Shown: piece by piece, positions 18,887 to 28,587 of the stretch
How positions within the stretch are numbered: position 1 is the stretch's first letter
Layout of the letters: the number at the start of each line of letters is the position of its first letter
From: Pullulanibacillus pueri
GTDB lineage: Bacteria; Bacillota; Bacilli; Bacillales; Sporolactobacillaceae
Assembly (NCBI RefSeq): GCF_014639255.1
Contig: NZ_BMFV01000018.1
Span: forward strand, 1-64,000
Reading direction: 5' to 3'
DNA: 64,000 bases
Translations under genes and position numbers: made by a program
Notes under the pieces: generated by a model
What the model saw: the letters and a program-made list of their open reading frames with translations, nothing else
Told to the model about the DNA's origin: nothing
Databases searched by the model: none

Positions 18887-19222
18887 ATGAAAAAACTACT
18901 CATGCAAAACGCTTGGAGATATGCAAAGATAGGGGCTAAAAAGTATGGTGGTAAAGCTGTAGAGTACTTTGCAGAAGCGTTGAAGCTATCTTGGAAAAAT
19001 TATAAAGCTTTACTTGCTAAAAAAGGTGGAAAGATCGTCGCTATCCAAGACTGGTTTTTGAAAAAGGAGTTTGGCCATCCTAGCGCTGTCACTCAAATCC
19101 AGCAATCCGTTTACACTGTAAAAAAAGAAACTGCGAAAGCTTACTTTATCGAAGCTTATGCCCGCGAGTGTGGAGTCGATATTGTTAATGAGTTTTGGGT
19201 TCCAAAATCCGTTTGTATCTGA
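18887..19222 (+). CDS. Hypothetical basic protein, 111 aa
   Basis: Not recognised. The first 50 residues are Lys/Ala/Tyr-rich and probably helical (AKKYGGKAVEYFAEALKLSWKNYKALL); no membrane segment. GGGAGG lies upstream of the ATG. First of three plus-strand genes against the direction of the late operon, behind a repressible promoter, typical of a prophage cargo (moron) block. Confidence 0.6.
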   Translation: MKKLLMQNAWRYAKIGAKKYGGKAVEYFAEALKLSWKNYKALLAKKGGKIVAIQDWFLKKEFGHPSAVTQIQQSVYTVKKETAKAYFIEAYARECGVDIVNEFWVPKSVCI

Positions 19223-19233
19223 GGTGACACTAT

Positions 19234-19710
19234 ATGGGATTTGTTGATCTAAAAGATAAAAGATTTGGTCGTCTGGTTGTCGTAGAAAAGTTAGATGCCA
19301 GGAAAAATGGTCGTGTCGTTTGGCGATGTAAGTGTGATTGTGGCAATTACGTCGTTGTTATGAGCACTTATCTAACAACTGGGCAAACAAGATCGTGTGG
19401 ATGTTTGAAAAAGGAAACAGAACGTAAGAACCTACGTGAATCGTATGACAACAAACGCGTTGATGGTGTTGTTAAACCACTATATAAGGGGCAAGATCCA
19501 CGTAAGGATAGCACTACGGGATTTAGAGGGGTTGCCAAATACTACACTCGTAAATCAAAAGAATTGAGATATCGTGCGTGGATCACCGTTAAGGGCAAGA
19601 AGTATTATAAATCAGGATTTAAATCGGCTGACGATGCTTATTATAATGGCCGTTTAAAATTAGAAAAATTGCACTTACCAAAGGAGGAAAAAAATAATGA
19701 AAGAGATTGA
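19234..19710 (+). CDS. AP2-domain DNA-binding protein
   Basis: 158 residues. The N-terminal part has a Cys pattern seen in HNH/AP2 homing-type phage proteins (WRCKCDCGN ... TRSCGCLK). The C-terminal part fits the AP2/ERF DNA-binding fold (GFRGVAKYY ... RYRAWITVKGKKYYKSGFKSADDA). No HNH nuclease motif is present, so it may be a stand-alone DNA-binding relative of homing endonucleases. Overlaps the next gene by 14 bp. Confidence 0.75.
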   Translation: MGFVDLKDKRFGRLVVVEKLDARKNGRVVWRCKCDCGNYVVVMSTYLTTGQTRSCGCLKKETERKNLRESYDNKRVDGVVKPLYKGQDPRKDSTTGFRGVAKYYTRKSKELRYRAWITVKGKKYYKSGFKSADDAYYNGRLKLEKLHLPKEEKNNERD

Positions 19711-20170
19711 CAAGTACATGACGCCTTCCGAGGCAACCCAAAAGTGGGATTTGCCACAGGACGCTATAAAAAACAAACTCAAGCCATCTATTGTTGGTGA
19801 GGATACGTTAAACGAGATGATCGCATCTGGACTTATTAAGTACTTTCAAAAACCTGATGGCCAGCGAAAAGAATGGATTGTATCCGCTGAAGCTATGGAA
19901 AAATGGTTTGGAAAAAGAAAGTTAACAAACCGCGAGGTATTAGATAAGATATTAGAATTTGACAAAGCACTTAGGAATCAGCACGCTACTCTATATGAGG
20001 CGCATGAAAATACAGAAGTACTCTCACCTGAGCGTCAAGCTTTAACCGATATTATTTTTGAAACAAATAAACTCATAAAGTTAAATTTGGTAAAGTATGA
20101 GGAAATTAGTCCGAAAAATGAATATGATGAATGGCTTGAGTCAATTTCAGAAGATGATGAAGAAAAATAA
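19697..20170 (+). CDS. Helix-turn-helix phage protein, 157 aa
   Basis: The N-terminus (YMTPSEATQKWDLPQDAIKNKLKPS) is a HTH of the type found in Firmicutes phage helix-turn-helix proteins, followed by a short wing-like stretch (IKYFQKPDGQRKEWIVS). The C-terminal 60 residues are helical and acidic. AAGGAGG precedes the ATG. It may control the cargo operon it ends. Target unknown. Confidence 0.6.
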   Translation: MKEIDKYMTPSEATQKWDLPQDAIKNKLKPSIVGEDTLNEMIASGLIKYFQKPDGQRKEWIVSAEAMEKWFGKRKLTNREVLDKILEFDKALRNQHATLYEAHENTEVLSPERQALTDIIFETNKLIKLNLVKYEEISPKNEYDEWLESISEDDEEK

Positions 20171-20174
20171 AACA

Positions 20175-20208
20175 AAAAAGCCCCCAACCATTTAGGCTGA
20201 GGGCTTTT
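20175..20208. terminator. Bidirectional terminator
   Basis: AAAAGCCC/GGGCTTTT stem with a 16-nt inner part; separates the plus-strand cargo genes from the convergent lysis genes. Confidence 0.8.
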
Positions 20209-20209
20209 A

Positions 20210-20452
20210 TTATGAAGCTTTTTTAATTGAGTCTTTATAGTGATCCGCTTGAATAGCTGCCTTTGTAAAGCTGTTGTTTTTCCACCAAGCCCATACTGCA
20301 GAAGCGATGGTTAAGACTGTGGAAATACCATTCTCGACTTCTTCATCACTAAATGGCAGTGGAGACTTATGAAATACTGCCAACACCTGATTAATGATCA
20401 TGACAACTAAAACGACTGTACGGATAATGGTTGATTTGCTAATATTTTTCAA
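20210..20452 (-). CDS. SPP1-family holin (XhlB-like)
   Basis: 80 residues. Two membrane segments: about 9-27 (IIRTVVLVVMIINQVLAVF) and about 43-58 (GISTVLTIASAVWAWW) with the family hallmark AWWKNN. Forms the pore that releases endolysin. Lies 14 bp downstream of the endolysin gene; XhlA is upstream of the endolysin, giving the XhlA-endolysin-holin lysis cassette. Confidence 0.88.
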   Translation of the reverse strand: MKNISKSTIIRTVVLVVMIINQVLAVFHKSPLPFSDEEVENGISTVLTIASAVWAWWKNNSFTKAAIQADHYKDSIKKAS

Positions 20453-20466
20453 ATAAAACCTCTCCC

Positions 20467-21642
20467 TTATTTCTTATATTTTAATTTTTGTCCTGGTTGG
20501 ATAACGTATGGCGCCTTGATGCCATTAAGCTTTGCGATATCATGCCAATCAACTTCGAGATCAACACCAATTCCACTCAACGTATCGCCTTTTTTAACTG
20601 TATAGGTCTTAGTAGCTGACTGTTTAGCCCCACTCGGCAACTTAAGTTTTTGTCCTACTTTGATAACATATTTAGGACCCTTAATGTCGTTAAGCTCGGC
20701 AATGTCATGCCAATCAACATTATGCGCCGCACCAATTTCAGAGAGGGTATCTCCAGATTTTACAGTATAAGTCCCGCCGCCCGGCTTAGGAGCCTTTGCG
20801 CTATCCAAATGTTTTTGAGTATCAGGTCCGATGATCCCATCCACTTGGATTTTTTGAGCCTTTTGGAACGCTTTGACCGCCGCCTCCGTTTGTGGACCAA
20901 AGATACCGTCAACCTTGCCTTTGTAATAGCCAAGGGCGATAAGCTTTGATTGAGCAGCCTTAACCTTTGATCCTGTGTCTCCATTTTTGAGTAGACCATC
21001 ATCCTTAGGTTTTGGCTTTGGCTCTGTTTTAGGCTTGTCCGTTACTTGAGACAATTGAGCAATCACCCGACGATCAAGATCAACATTTCCACTTACTCCT
21101 GTAGCCTTTCCAGATGACGTATACTGGACCATAACAATCTCATAGTCTTTGGATAGCTCATCTGTGTATGACCCATCACTTGAATAATCAGCGAGCCACA
21201 CAGGCAAGTTAAATTTATTGAGCTCTGTCTTTAAAAAGTTTGGATAGGAGTAAACCACTGTTTTTAAGTCTGCTTTTTTGCTTAACTCTTTGCTAAAGGA
21301 CATTACACATCCCGTAAGCGTAGCCTTGTCCAACTTATTATCGTCTGCTTCAATGTCCAAAACAGCTTCGTCATTGTATAAAGCTTTACCCGCCAAAGTT
21401 TTAATAAAGAAGTCTGCCTCTAATTGCGCATCCGTCTCATTTGCAAATCGAGCAAAGTGATAGGCTTGGACTTTTAGCCCTGCCTTAGTTGCCCCTGCAT
21501 AATACTCGGCAAACTTAGGATCGACAAAGTCATTTCCTTCGGTACACTTTAAAATGACACCGTCAAAGTTTTTGGCGATGTCATCCCAGCTTGTTACTGT
21601 ATTATGATGCGATAAATCCAACCATTTTTCTTCTTTAGCCAT
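20467..21642 (-). CDS. Endolysin: GH25 muramidase, PG-binding and two LysM
   Basis: 391 residues. Residues about 5-190 are a GH25 lysozyme (KWLDLSHHN with the first acidic residue, EAVLDIEADD with the catalytic pair). A peptidoglycan_binding_1 domain follows (GSKVKAAQSKL ... VDGIFGPQTEAAVKAFQ), then two LysM repeats (YTVKSGDTLSEIG, YTVKKGDTLSGIG), each about 45 residues. No signal peptide, so export relies on the holin. ATG at 21642 has GGGAGAG upstream; an in-frame GTG at 21651 lies on that site. Confidence 0.93.
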   Translation of the reverse strand: MAKEEKWLDLSHHNTVTSWDDIAKNFDGVILKCTEGNDFVDPKFAEYYAGATKAGLKVQAYHFARFANETDAQLEADFFIKTLAGKALYNDEAVLDIEADDNKLDKATLTGCVMSFSKELSKKADLKTVVYSYPNFLKTELNKFNLPVWLADYSSDGSYTDELSKDYEIVMVQYTSSGKATGVSGNVDLDRRVIAQLSQVTDKPKTEPKPKPKDDGLLKNGDTGSKVKAAQSKLIALGYYKGKVDGIFGPQTEAAVKAFQKAQKIQVDGIIGPDTQKHLDSAKAPKPGGGTYTVKSGDTLSEIGAAHNVDWHDIAELNDIKGPKYVIKVGQKLKLPSGAKQSATKTYTVKKGDTLSGIGVDLEVDWHDIAKLNGIKAPYVIQPGQKLKYKK

Positions 21643-21657
21643 TCCAACCACTCTCCC

Positions 21658-21879
21658 TTATAAGATTGATGGGTCCTTAATTACAAGCGCAATTAAAGCC
21701 ATAATAAAAGCGCCTATGAGCAGGCGCAAAATCCACGTGGTATTACTTTTAATGCTTGATATGTCCTCTTTTATATCTTGAATATTCGACTCTGCAACAG
21801 CTAACCTAGTCTCAACATTGGTCATCCTTTCCTCAAGCTTTGTATAGTGCTGTTCCACTGTATTTCTCTCCTCACTCAT
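21658..21879 (-). CDS. XhlA-family hemolysin-like lysis protein
   Basis: 73 residues: an N-terminal coiled coil (HYTKLEERMTNVETRLAVAE) and one C-terminal membrane helix (WILRLLIGAFIMALIALVI), the XhlA layout. Acts at the membrane with the holin in B. subtilis phages. First gene of the lysis cassette. Confidence 0.85.
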   Translation of the reverse strand: MSEERNTVEQHYTKLEERMTNVETRLAVAESNIQDIKEDISSIKSNTTWILRLLIGAFIMALIALVIKDPSIL

Positions 21880-21913
21880 GATTTGCCCCCTTACACATAA
21901 AAAATAGACCCCT

Positions 21914-22135
21914 TTAGGCGTCTTGATCTAAGCTTGCAATGACTTGTTGTTTAACGAGAGAAACGAGTTTCACTGGATCCCCAGCTGCATCACTATATTG
22001 ATCTTTAGTGACAGTTACATAACCGCTCGAGTTAAAAGTTCCACCTGAACTATTAAAGTTTAGCTTTACGTCCGTGTATTCTGCATTGAATCCATTTGTG
22101 TAATTAAAATTAATCCCTGTCAAAGTTAGTTTCAT
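21914..22135 (-). CDS. Small virion-region protein, 73 aa
   Basis: Beta-rich, Asn/Gly/Thr-rich sequence without membrane segments (LTLTGINFNYTNGFNAEYTDVKL). Function unknown; between the tail-spike region and lysis genes, overlapping the upstream gene by 1 bp. Probably a minor tail or baseplate-associated protein; this is positional inference. Confidence 0.6.
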   Translation of the reverse strand: MKLTLTGINFNYTNGFNAEYTDVKLNFNSSGGTFNSSGYVTVTKDQYSDAAGDPVKLVSLVKQQVIASLDQDA

Positions 22136-22572
22136 TATTCATCGTCCCCCATTTCATCTTCATCCGCTTTAAATTGATCGCAGAGATAATCAAAAGTTTC
22201 ACTACGTACGCCTTCATATTCCACTTCATCATCAATTAGTTTCTTCAAGACCCTTTTGACTGTCCGAATCATCTCACGGTGATCTCCACCCTCAATGACC
22301 ATTTTTTCTTCGTTTAATTCATTAATGGCCTCGTTGAATGCTTCCTGATCTTTCATGATATAAATGTTATTCTCAACGACGGGATTTCCCTCTGAATCCT
22401 TTTTAGAATACTCATTGATGAGCTCCATCCGATCGGCATCCACTCGTTTTTTACGCTCTTTGAGTTGATCAATCAAATGCCTACGGGCACGAGATTGTTT
22501 TCTCGATAATTTTAAAGTAAATAAATAATCAATAGACTGTTGTAATTTTCCGTTTTCGATTTCGATTTTCAT
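22135..22572 (-). CDS. DUF1617-type phage protein
   Basis: 145 residues, strongly helical and charged, with the start (KIEIENGKLQQSIDYLFTLKLSRKQSRARRH) typical of DUF1617 proteins downstream of tail-fibre genes. Function unknown. Starts 4 bp after the tail-spike stop. Confidence 0.7.
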   Translation of the reverse strand: MKIEIENGKLQQSIDYLFTLKLSRKQSRARRHLIDQLKERKKRVDADRMELINEYSKKDSEGNPVVENNIYIMKDQEAFNEAINELNEEKMVIEGGDHREMIRTVKRVLKKLIDDEVEYEGVRSETFDYLCDQFKADEDEMGDDE

Positions 22573-22575
22573 AAT

Positions 22576-25500
22576 TTATGCCGCCTCCAATTGAGATATT
22601 CTTTGTTTGGCTTCCACAAGTTCCTGCTCAAGATCTGCGATTCTATCTTCATGATCTGCTTGTTTAACAATAATGTTTTGACTTTGTTCCTCTAAAACTT
22701 GGATACGCTGTTCTTTAACCTCATCTCTTGCAATGAGTTCTTGTCCGACTTTCAGAGACAAACTGTTCATCGCGTATTGTTCGACACCGTCCCCGTCTAT
22801 CACCATTTCTGGGGTACGGTATCCATCGCCAATGACGAAACCGTGTCGGATTTTGTCTATACCCGCTTCGACTTCGCTTTTTAGACGATATTGGTATAAA
22901 TCAGCATTTTTAATGATGTCAATCACTGAATCCTCCCACGGCTGAATGTCTTGCTTATATTCCTCTAGGGAACCCGTGGGGAATGACGACGCTCTAAGCG
23001 GAATAAGCGTGCCTGAGGCATATTGTGTCGCACGAATCTCACTTCGGGATGTTTGGATGTACCCATAGCTTGAGTCAGTTATGATGCGGAAAGTCTGTTT
23101 CTCTATTGTAAGGTGTCCGTTGATATTAACGTTTGTTACGGGCGTGATGTCAATATCCCCATTCAGATTCGTCCATCCCATATCTGCATTAGATGGGGAT
23201 GGTACACCGAAATATCCAGTACGTGAATCGCCCACATTTCGATAAAACTCAATATAGGAAGCACCGCCATAACCGACAAGCTGGAGCGCGTTACCCACTG
23301 ATGATATAACTTGAAGATGTTTAGCCGATATTGTTATGGTATTATCTGGGTTTGAGTAAATAGCTGAATTTGGACTTCCATCAAAATAATCACCGAATCC
23401 AATACCTTCACCGGGAGAGATATAAGTACCGTTACCACCACTACTTTTCAATTCAAGACCATATTTAGTCAACTGAACGGTGTTCGTTCCCCCGGTCGCT
23501 GAAATTGTCGAACCTTCAATCGTTACCCCTTTGATATGTCCTGCTGTAATGTTACCCAGATTTGCACTAATAGCACTTAGCTGATTAACATTTAGTTTCG
23601 AGGCGCTAACGCTTTGAATCATCGCATCCTTGATGACGGCATTATCGATCGTCGTCTGCCCCGTGATGTGGACTCGATTCCCTGCGATTAGAATAGACTC
23701 ATCGGATACATTAATTTGGTTAATGACGTCACCTTTTTGCACACGAAGGTTGATGTCATCGGCAAGTTGACTTATTTGAGACCCAAATCCTGATTGGTTA
23801 AGCAGATAAAAAATATCAATACCTGTTACAGTGTCTGAGCTCCTTCCGATTCTCGCAACAAGACAATCATCTTCATTTGGAATAAAAGGTACATATTCGG
23901 AATTGTTATCGTAGTACCACTGACCGTCCTTATAAATTCCAAATATAAAATCTGGAGATCTTACGGTTGAATCTATTGGAAATCTACTACTATCACTACC
24001 ATAAAAGATAATATATCCATTAACAGCAGGACTGCCATTCTCCATTTGGGTGGCAATTTCTTGACCACTTTTAATCGTAAATACCCTTCCATTGGGATGA
24101 TAAAATTTATTTCCCCTAGATGTATCAATCAAGATTTCAGCAGGATTATTTGACCCATCCCAATTAGTATTGATTAAAAATTCCCCAGTGAAATTACCAC
24201 CAACAGCTATTCCTTGATAACTCGCTGCATTAGCGTTGCTAACGTTTGTAATCGTGCTTTGCAAACTACTACTCGTCTCTGTAAGTCTATTAATATTGCC
24301 TTCGGCATCAGCCACTTGTGCTTGAAAACCTTCCAATGTTTGCGTAAATGATGAAAACTGTTGCTGGATCGCTTGATTATTAGAGTCGTAATCTGTTTGA
24401 CTAACCCTCGAAGCAATAGCATTATTGACCACTTTAAATTGCGCTACTGTATCTTCCGGAGCAGGAGACCATCCTGCATCCCTATTCCCTTCAACCAAAC
24501 TAATCTCTCGCCAATAAACAGAGCCATTCATGCCGAGATAAGGAGCGACCCTAATATAAGTACCAGCAGATGGTTTAATGACAGCACTATATCTGACCCA
24601 CTGACCATTAGTAAGGCCAGATACATCTTGCTTACGGATGTACTGTTGCCAGCTACTACTAGCGCTAGAATTATCTCTAGGATTAGTTACTGTTCTTACG
24701 CAAAAAATAACGTCTGAATCTTCAACAATCGAAAGATCATCTATCTTTATATCAAAAGACACCACAAATTCCTGAGAACCATCGACATTGACCATTGCAG
24801 CATCTGACCATATTTGGACATTCCCGTCTCCATTACTTAAATGGACAATGTTTGAGGAAGGTTTATCCCCTTCAGGAGGAAGCACCTTATAACCCGTTCC
24901 CCCTGCAGCCTGCCAATGAGTAAGGTCCCCCGAGTTAAACGTTGAGTCGATGACTAAATTCCGGCTACTAATCCTAAGGTTATTAATTTTTTCCAATGCG
25001 CTTTGAGCGTTATCAAAAGCCGTTTGGACATCCTGCGATAGATGGTTAACCGTATCATAAGCACTATTAGCTTGACTTAATGCGCTGGTGACATCCTGTT
25101 GGGCTTGGGCTATCGCATCATTAATGGAGGCGTTATCCACGTCAATGACCCAATGTGAGCCATCCCAATGTTTAATGGCAGTAATCGTCCCACTATCATC
25201 CTCCACAAACCAGTTATCCCCGGGGTGGGGATCAGTGGGTGGATCTGGACCATAATAATTGGTGTTTTTACCATTAGCCGCTGTCAGCGCATCGTCAGCC
25301 GTTTGAGCAGCATTAGTTGCCTGAGTATAAGCTTGATTGGCTGTGTTTGCTGCATCGCTAGCTGTTTGTTGAGCTGTGTTTGCCGTCCCTTGAGCACTTA
25401 CAGCTGTCTGGCTGGCATCATTGGCTGTAGTGTTTGCCACATTAGCCGTTTGTTTTGCCTCAACCGCGTCACCTTTGGCCGATGTCCAAGTATTAGAGTT

Positions 25501-26613
25501 GCGCAATAATTTTTTTTGGATGTTTTCAATCTCTTGGTCAGTTGATACATTAATTTTTTGATAATCCCCAAATTGATATACGTAACCACCATTAGGATCT
25601 CCCATTTCAGGCATTTCTGAATAGGTCACCTGGGCAGTCAAATATAAAGCAGGGTCAAAATCAGTATCTTTTATACGGATGTTCATATAAGTTCTAATCT
25701 TTTGATAGTCTATATCCATTTGTTCAAGGGCTATCCCCGTAACTTGGTAGGCAGTGACACCATTAATAGACTCTCTCATGGCCTGCTGTGTAGCATTCAT
25801 CATCTTTTGCTTATCAATCGTTCCATCTTCACTTTCAGAATCGTATTGATGGATTTGGTAAATGTGTTGGCCATTGATATTCCAACGCTGATAAGCATCG
25901 TCATCCTCAACATAATCTTTACCATCGTTGATTTCTGCAAAAGTGACTAGTTTGCCGTCTGAATCAAAGGCTTCACCAACCATCCGCGTGACACGCTTCG
26001 TCCGATCTTCTTTTACCGATATGCCTTCTATATTTCTATTAAATTCTAATTCCACACCACTAAAAGTATCGTCAGGACTTTTGAAATCGACATACTTTAC
26101 GATGGAATTACCTGATATCTCGACTCTCAAATCCAATATACCGCCAAAGGTACTTTGAACTTGTTGAAGAAACGCCCAAGGAGATAAGTACTCTGTAGTC
26201 GTAATATCCTGTGTGCCTAGAAAATCCACTTGACCTATCACACAATCAGTACCAGCTATGGCATAAGCGACGGCAGTTTCAGTTGTGGCGCCTGTTAAAG
26301 TTGTTGGTGCCAGAGGTTTGGCCTTACTCAGCGATGCATAATCTCCATCTGCCCCAATGGTATAAATTAGTCCATTATCGCTGTGGTTTTTTTCTAAGGC
26401 AGAAATTAAAAAAAGCCGAAGCGCACCGTCTGGCTCTTGTGCAATCAGCTTTGTCACATTGTCAAATGACCGTCTAATATTGGTTGTTACGTCAAAAGTG
26501 AATAGTCCAGTGGAAGTATCACGTGTAAACTTTGTTCCCCAGTATGCCTTTTTTGCACCTGTATTAACTAGGTTGTCTATAATTTTTTCATTGCTATCTA
26601 ATAGATGGATCAA
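22576..26613 (-). CDS. Tail spike: prophage endopeptidase tail protein with C-terminal chaperone
   Basis: 1345 residues. The first about 350 fit the Prophage_tail endopeptidase (Tal-like) family that sits at the tail tip. Then come an Ala/Thr/Gln-rich heptad region (about 380-450), a carbohydrate-binding-like beta domain, and a long beta region. The last about 130 residues fit a peptidase S74 intramolecular chaperone (SLEEYKQDI near the presumed cleavage Ser, HGFVIGDG, then a coiled coil). The TTG start at 26613 has AGGAGG 7 nt upstream; the frame extends upstream without support. Confidence 0.88.
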   Translation of the reverse strand: MIHLLDSNEKIIDNLVNTGAKKAYWGTKFTRDTSTGLFTFDVTTNIRRSFDNVTKLIAQEPDGALRLFLISALEKNHSDNGLIYTIGADGDYASLSKAKPLAPTTLTGATTETAVAYAIAGTDCVIGQVDFLGTQDITTTEYLSPWAFLQQVQSTFGGILDLRVEISGNSIVKYVDFKSPDDTFSGVELEFNRNIEGISVKEDRTKRVTRMVGEAFDSDGKLVTFAEINDGKDYVEDDDAYQRWNINGQHIYQIHQYDSESEDGTIDKQKMMNATQQAMRESINGVTAYQVTGIALEQMDIDYQKIRTYMNIRIKDTDFDPALYLTAQVTYSEMPEMGDPNGGYVYQFGDYQKINVSTDQEIENIQKKLLRNSNTWTSAKGDAVEAKQTANVANTTANDASQTAVSAQGTANTAQQTASDAANTANQAYTQATNAAQTADDALTAANGKNTNYYGPDPPTDPHPGDNWFVEDDSGTITAIKHWDGSHWVIDVDNASINDAIAQAQQDVTSALSQANSAYDTVNHLSQDVQTAFDNAQSALEKINNLRISSRNLVIDSTFNSGDLTHWQAAGGTGYKVLPPEGDKPSSNIVHLSNGDGNVQIWSDAAMVNVDGSQEFVVSFDIKIDDLSIVEDSDVIFCVRTVTNPRDNSSASSSWQQYIRKQDVSGLTNGQWVRYSAVIKPSAGTYIRVAPYLGMNGSVYWREISLVEGNRDAGWSPAPEDTVAQFKVVNNAIASRVSQTDYDSNNQAIQQQFSSFTQTLEGFQAQVADAEGNINRLTETSSSLQSTITNVSNANAASYQGIAVGGNFTGEFLINTNWDGSNNPAEILIDTSRGNKFYHPNGRVFTIKSGQEIATQMENGSPAVNGYIIFYGSDSSRFPIDSTVRSPDFIFGIYKDGQWYYDNNSEYVPFIPNEDDCLVARIGRSSDTVTGIDIFYLLNQSGFGSQISQLADDINLRVQKGDVINQINVSDESILIAGNRVHITGQTTIDNAVIKDAMIQSVSASKLNVNQLSAISANLGNITAGHIKGVTIEGSTISATGGTNTVQLTKYGLELKSSGGNGTYISPGEGIGFGDYFDGSPNSAIYSNPDNTITISAKHLQVISSVGNALQLVGYGGASYIEFYRNVGDSRTGYFGVPSPSNADMGWTNLNGDIDITPVTNVNINGHLTIEKQTFRIITDSSYGYIQTSRSEIRATQYASGTLIPLRASSFPTGSLEEYKQDIQPWEDSVIDIIKNADLYQYRLKSEVEAGIDKIRHGFVIGDGYRTPEMVIDGDGVEQYAMNSLSLKVGQELIARDEVKEQRIQVLEEQSQNIIVKQADHEDRIADLEQELVEAKQRISQLEAA

Positions 26614-26685
26614 TATATCGCCTCCTATAAAAAAGGAAAATAAAACCTCCTGTCGAATATTGTAAGATGAGTGGAGGTGAGAATT

Positions 26686-26877
26686 ATGGAATGTCTTAAT
26701 TGTAAAAGTCGACTCCAAAAAATGCCGTCTAATGGGGTAGAAGGTAAATATATCTTAGCTGACCTTCAACCTCATGATGAATCCGGTTATAGAAAGGTTA
26801 AAGATGGTATTGTAGTCGACTTATTTTACTGTTCAAATTGTGGCTTGGTTCATCCTAAACTTCCAAAACAGAACTAG
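26686..26877 (+). CDS. Zinc-ribbon protein on the opposite strand
   Basis: 63 residues with CLNC at the start and CSNC near the end (YCSNCGLVHP), a four-Cys zinc ribbon. GGAGGTG lies 7 nt upstream of the ATG. It is transcribed against the late operon, in the gap between the tail-spike and the next gene, and its last codons overlap the end of the convergent gene. Function unknown. Confidence 0.6.
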   Translation: MECLNCKSRLQKMPSNGVEGKYILADLQPHDESGYRKVKDGIVVDLFYCSNCGLVHPKLPKQN

Positions 26878-27085
26878 CTCGGATTGGAAAAAATCTAGTA
26901 GTGGACAGGTCCTTACTCTCCAAAAGTTCAAGGATTCTGTCCACTTTCTTTTCTATTCTATCAAGCTGTGTTTCTGTAATTTGACTTGCTCTAACAGGCT
27001 TATATTCACTAGCTACACCTTTAGTTGTCACCCTTACTTCTCCATCATTAGATGGCCTTACATATAAATCTTTATTCTCCATCAT
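26855..27085 (-). CDS. Small coiled-coil protein in the tail region
   Basis: About 76 residues with a heptad segment (ITETQLDRIEKKVDRILELLES). Two ATGs (27085, 27082) follow AGGTGATT. No family recognised. It lies between Dit and tail-spike genes. Probably minor structural or regulatory. Confidence 0.5.
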   Translation of the reverse strand: MMENKDLYVRPSNDGEVRVTTKGVASEYKPVRASQITETQLDRIEKKVDRILELLESKDLSTTRFFPIRASSVLEV

Positions 27086-27105
27086 AATCACCTCATTTAA
27101 ATTTT

Positions 27106-28584
27106 TTATAACCAAGCACTCCTAAGGTTAACATCAACTTTTGCGACGTCAGGAGGATTTACGGCAATCTGCGTTTGACCAGGACCGATGGGAAAATAAC
27201 TGGCACCAAAGTCTTTGTATTGAATAAAGGATTGATCTCCATTTATAGCTATTGATGCATTTTTATGATCAAACGTAAGCACATCTCCGACATCAGCGAT
27301 ATAAGGTACTTGCTGAGCACCAACGTCATTCAATTTCCAAAACTTAAGTGCGTAAACGCCCATTCGCGAATGATTAGTGTTCGGCCACTTACGAAATGCT
27401 ATCTGAACCTGGGCGACTTTATCCATGTATAAACCGTTAGGTGGAATATAGTGCTTCTCCGATATTTGAGTCCTTCTATCTCCATCGATCCGCGCAAAAT
27501 AAAACCACCATCGACTTCCACGACGTTGTAACTTCAACATACCGTAAAAGTTATTCCAGTCCGTCCTGTTCCCTGGTGGATTCGTGATATATGGAAAGCG
27601 GGCTGCATCACCCATTCCAAGTTCAACACGACCTTCATTTTTGGCATAAGCTGTCCACGAATCCGCCATGTGGATCCTGCCCACTTGATTGTTCTGGGCA
27701 TCTAAAAGATATACTTCCAGCATTCCAGTTTCATAACCTACGTTTTCGGCTCTCACAACAGCATTCATTTCAAAGTCCTGGACCTCTTGGGACAATGCCT
27801 TTTTAATGGCTGGCCCTTGCCATCTTTCAGGAGCAAGAGCATCTCCAAAAGATGTTGGATAAAAACGGGATCCATCTGTCTCAATAGTCCCCCTTGCATA
27901 TCCATCCGTGACATAATCCGATTGACCCCATCCATTAAGTGAGGACATATCATCATCGATAAGTAACTCATACTCCTGTACGGTTGAACCTTCAACATCC
28001 ACTGGTTGCCCAACTTGATTATAGGCATCTGGGCTAATAATTTGTAAAAAGGTCATTGGTTTAAGGACTGTCGCAGTAAACACTGGATAGGTGTCTGTTG
28101 TCCCTGCATTAGCCACGATATCGTTAACTCCATCATCTTCATCTGGACTGTTAATGGTTTGAGTAACCTCAGCACCGTATACTCTGGGATCAGAACAGGT
28201 AAAAAGAAGAGTTGCATTTGCTAAATTGTCTGTTTGGTTAATCCGACTTGGAGCTGGCAAACTTGTAAAATGGCCATAAAAGGCAAAATCGTTCAAGTGG
28301 GAAAAGATCATAAGACCTTCTTCAATACTTGTTTGAGCGAGTACACCCGCCGCCTTTTTTAGTTTTAAAAAGCGATCGCGTTCGCTTTTAGCCTCGATGG
28401 TTATATCAATCTCAATTGGGGCTGACGATATCTTGTTGCCAAAAAATAGATTTCCAATCATCCCTGGGACGTCTTGAGTTTTTTCAGTTATGCTACCAAC
28501 AAAAGGAAACCGAATGTCGTTTACAATTAAAGAAAGATCATCGTAAGACTCAACCCCATTAAAATTAAATGTTGGGATATCCAT
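27106..28584 (-). CDS. Distal tail protein (Dit), siphovirus type
   Basis: 492 residues. The first about 140 match the Siphovirus_tail/Dit family (FNFNGVESYDDLSLIV ... VPGMIGNLFFGNKIS ... RFLKLKKAAGVLA). Dit forms the hexameric hub joining tail tube and baseplate. The long C-terminal part (about 200-420) is beta-rich and resembles a carbohydrate-binding or lectin-like insertion, as in evolved Dits. The tape measure precedes it by 3 bp. Confidence 0.85.
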   Translation of the reverse strand: MDIPTFNFNGVESYDDLSLIVNDIRFPFVGSITEKTQDVPGMIGNLFFGNKISSAPIEIDITIEAKSERDRFLKLKKAAGVLAQTSIEEGLMIFSHLNDFAFYGHFTSLPAPSRINQTDNLANATLLFTCSDPRVYGAEVTQTINSPDEDDGVNDIVANAGTTDTYPVFTATVLKPMTFLQIISPDAYNQVGQPVDVEGSTVQEYELLIDDDMSSLNGWGQSDYVTDGYARGTIETDGSRFYPTSFGDALAPERWQGPAIKKALSQEVQDFEMNAVVRAENVGYETGMLEVYLLDAQNNQVGRIHMADSWTAYAKNEGRVELGMGDAARFPYITNPPGNRTDWNNFYGMLKLQRRGSRWWFYFARIDGDRRTQISEKHYIPPNGLYMDKVAQVQIAFRKWPNTNHSRMGVYALKFWKLNDVGAQQVPYIADVGDVLTFDHKNASIAINGDQSFIQYKDFGASYFPIGPGQTQIAVNPPDVAKVDVNLRSAWL

Positions 28585-28587
28585 AAG

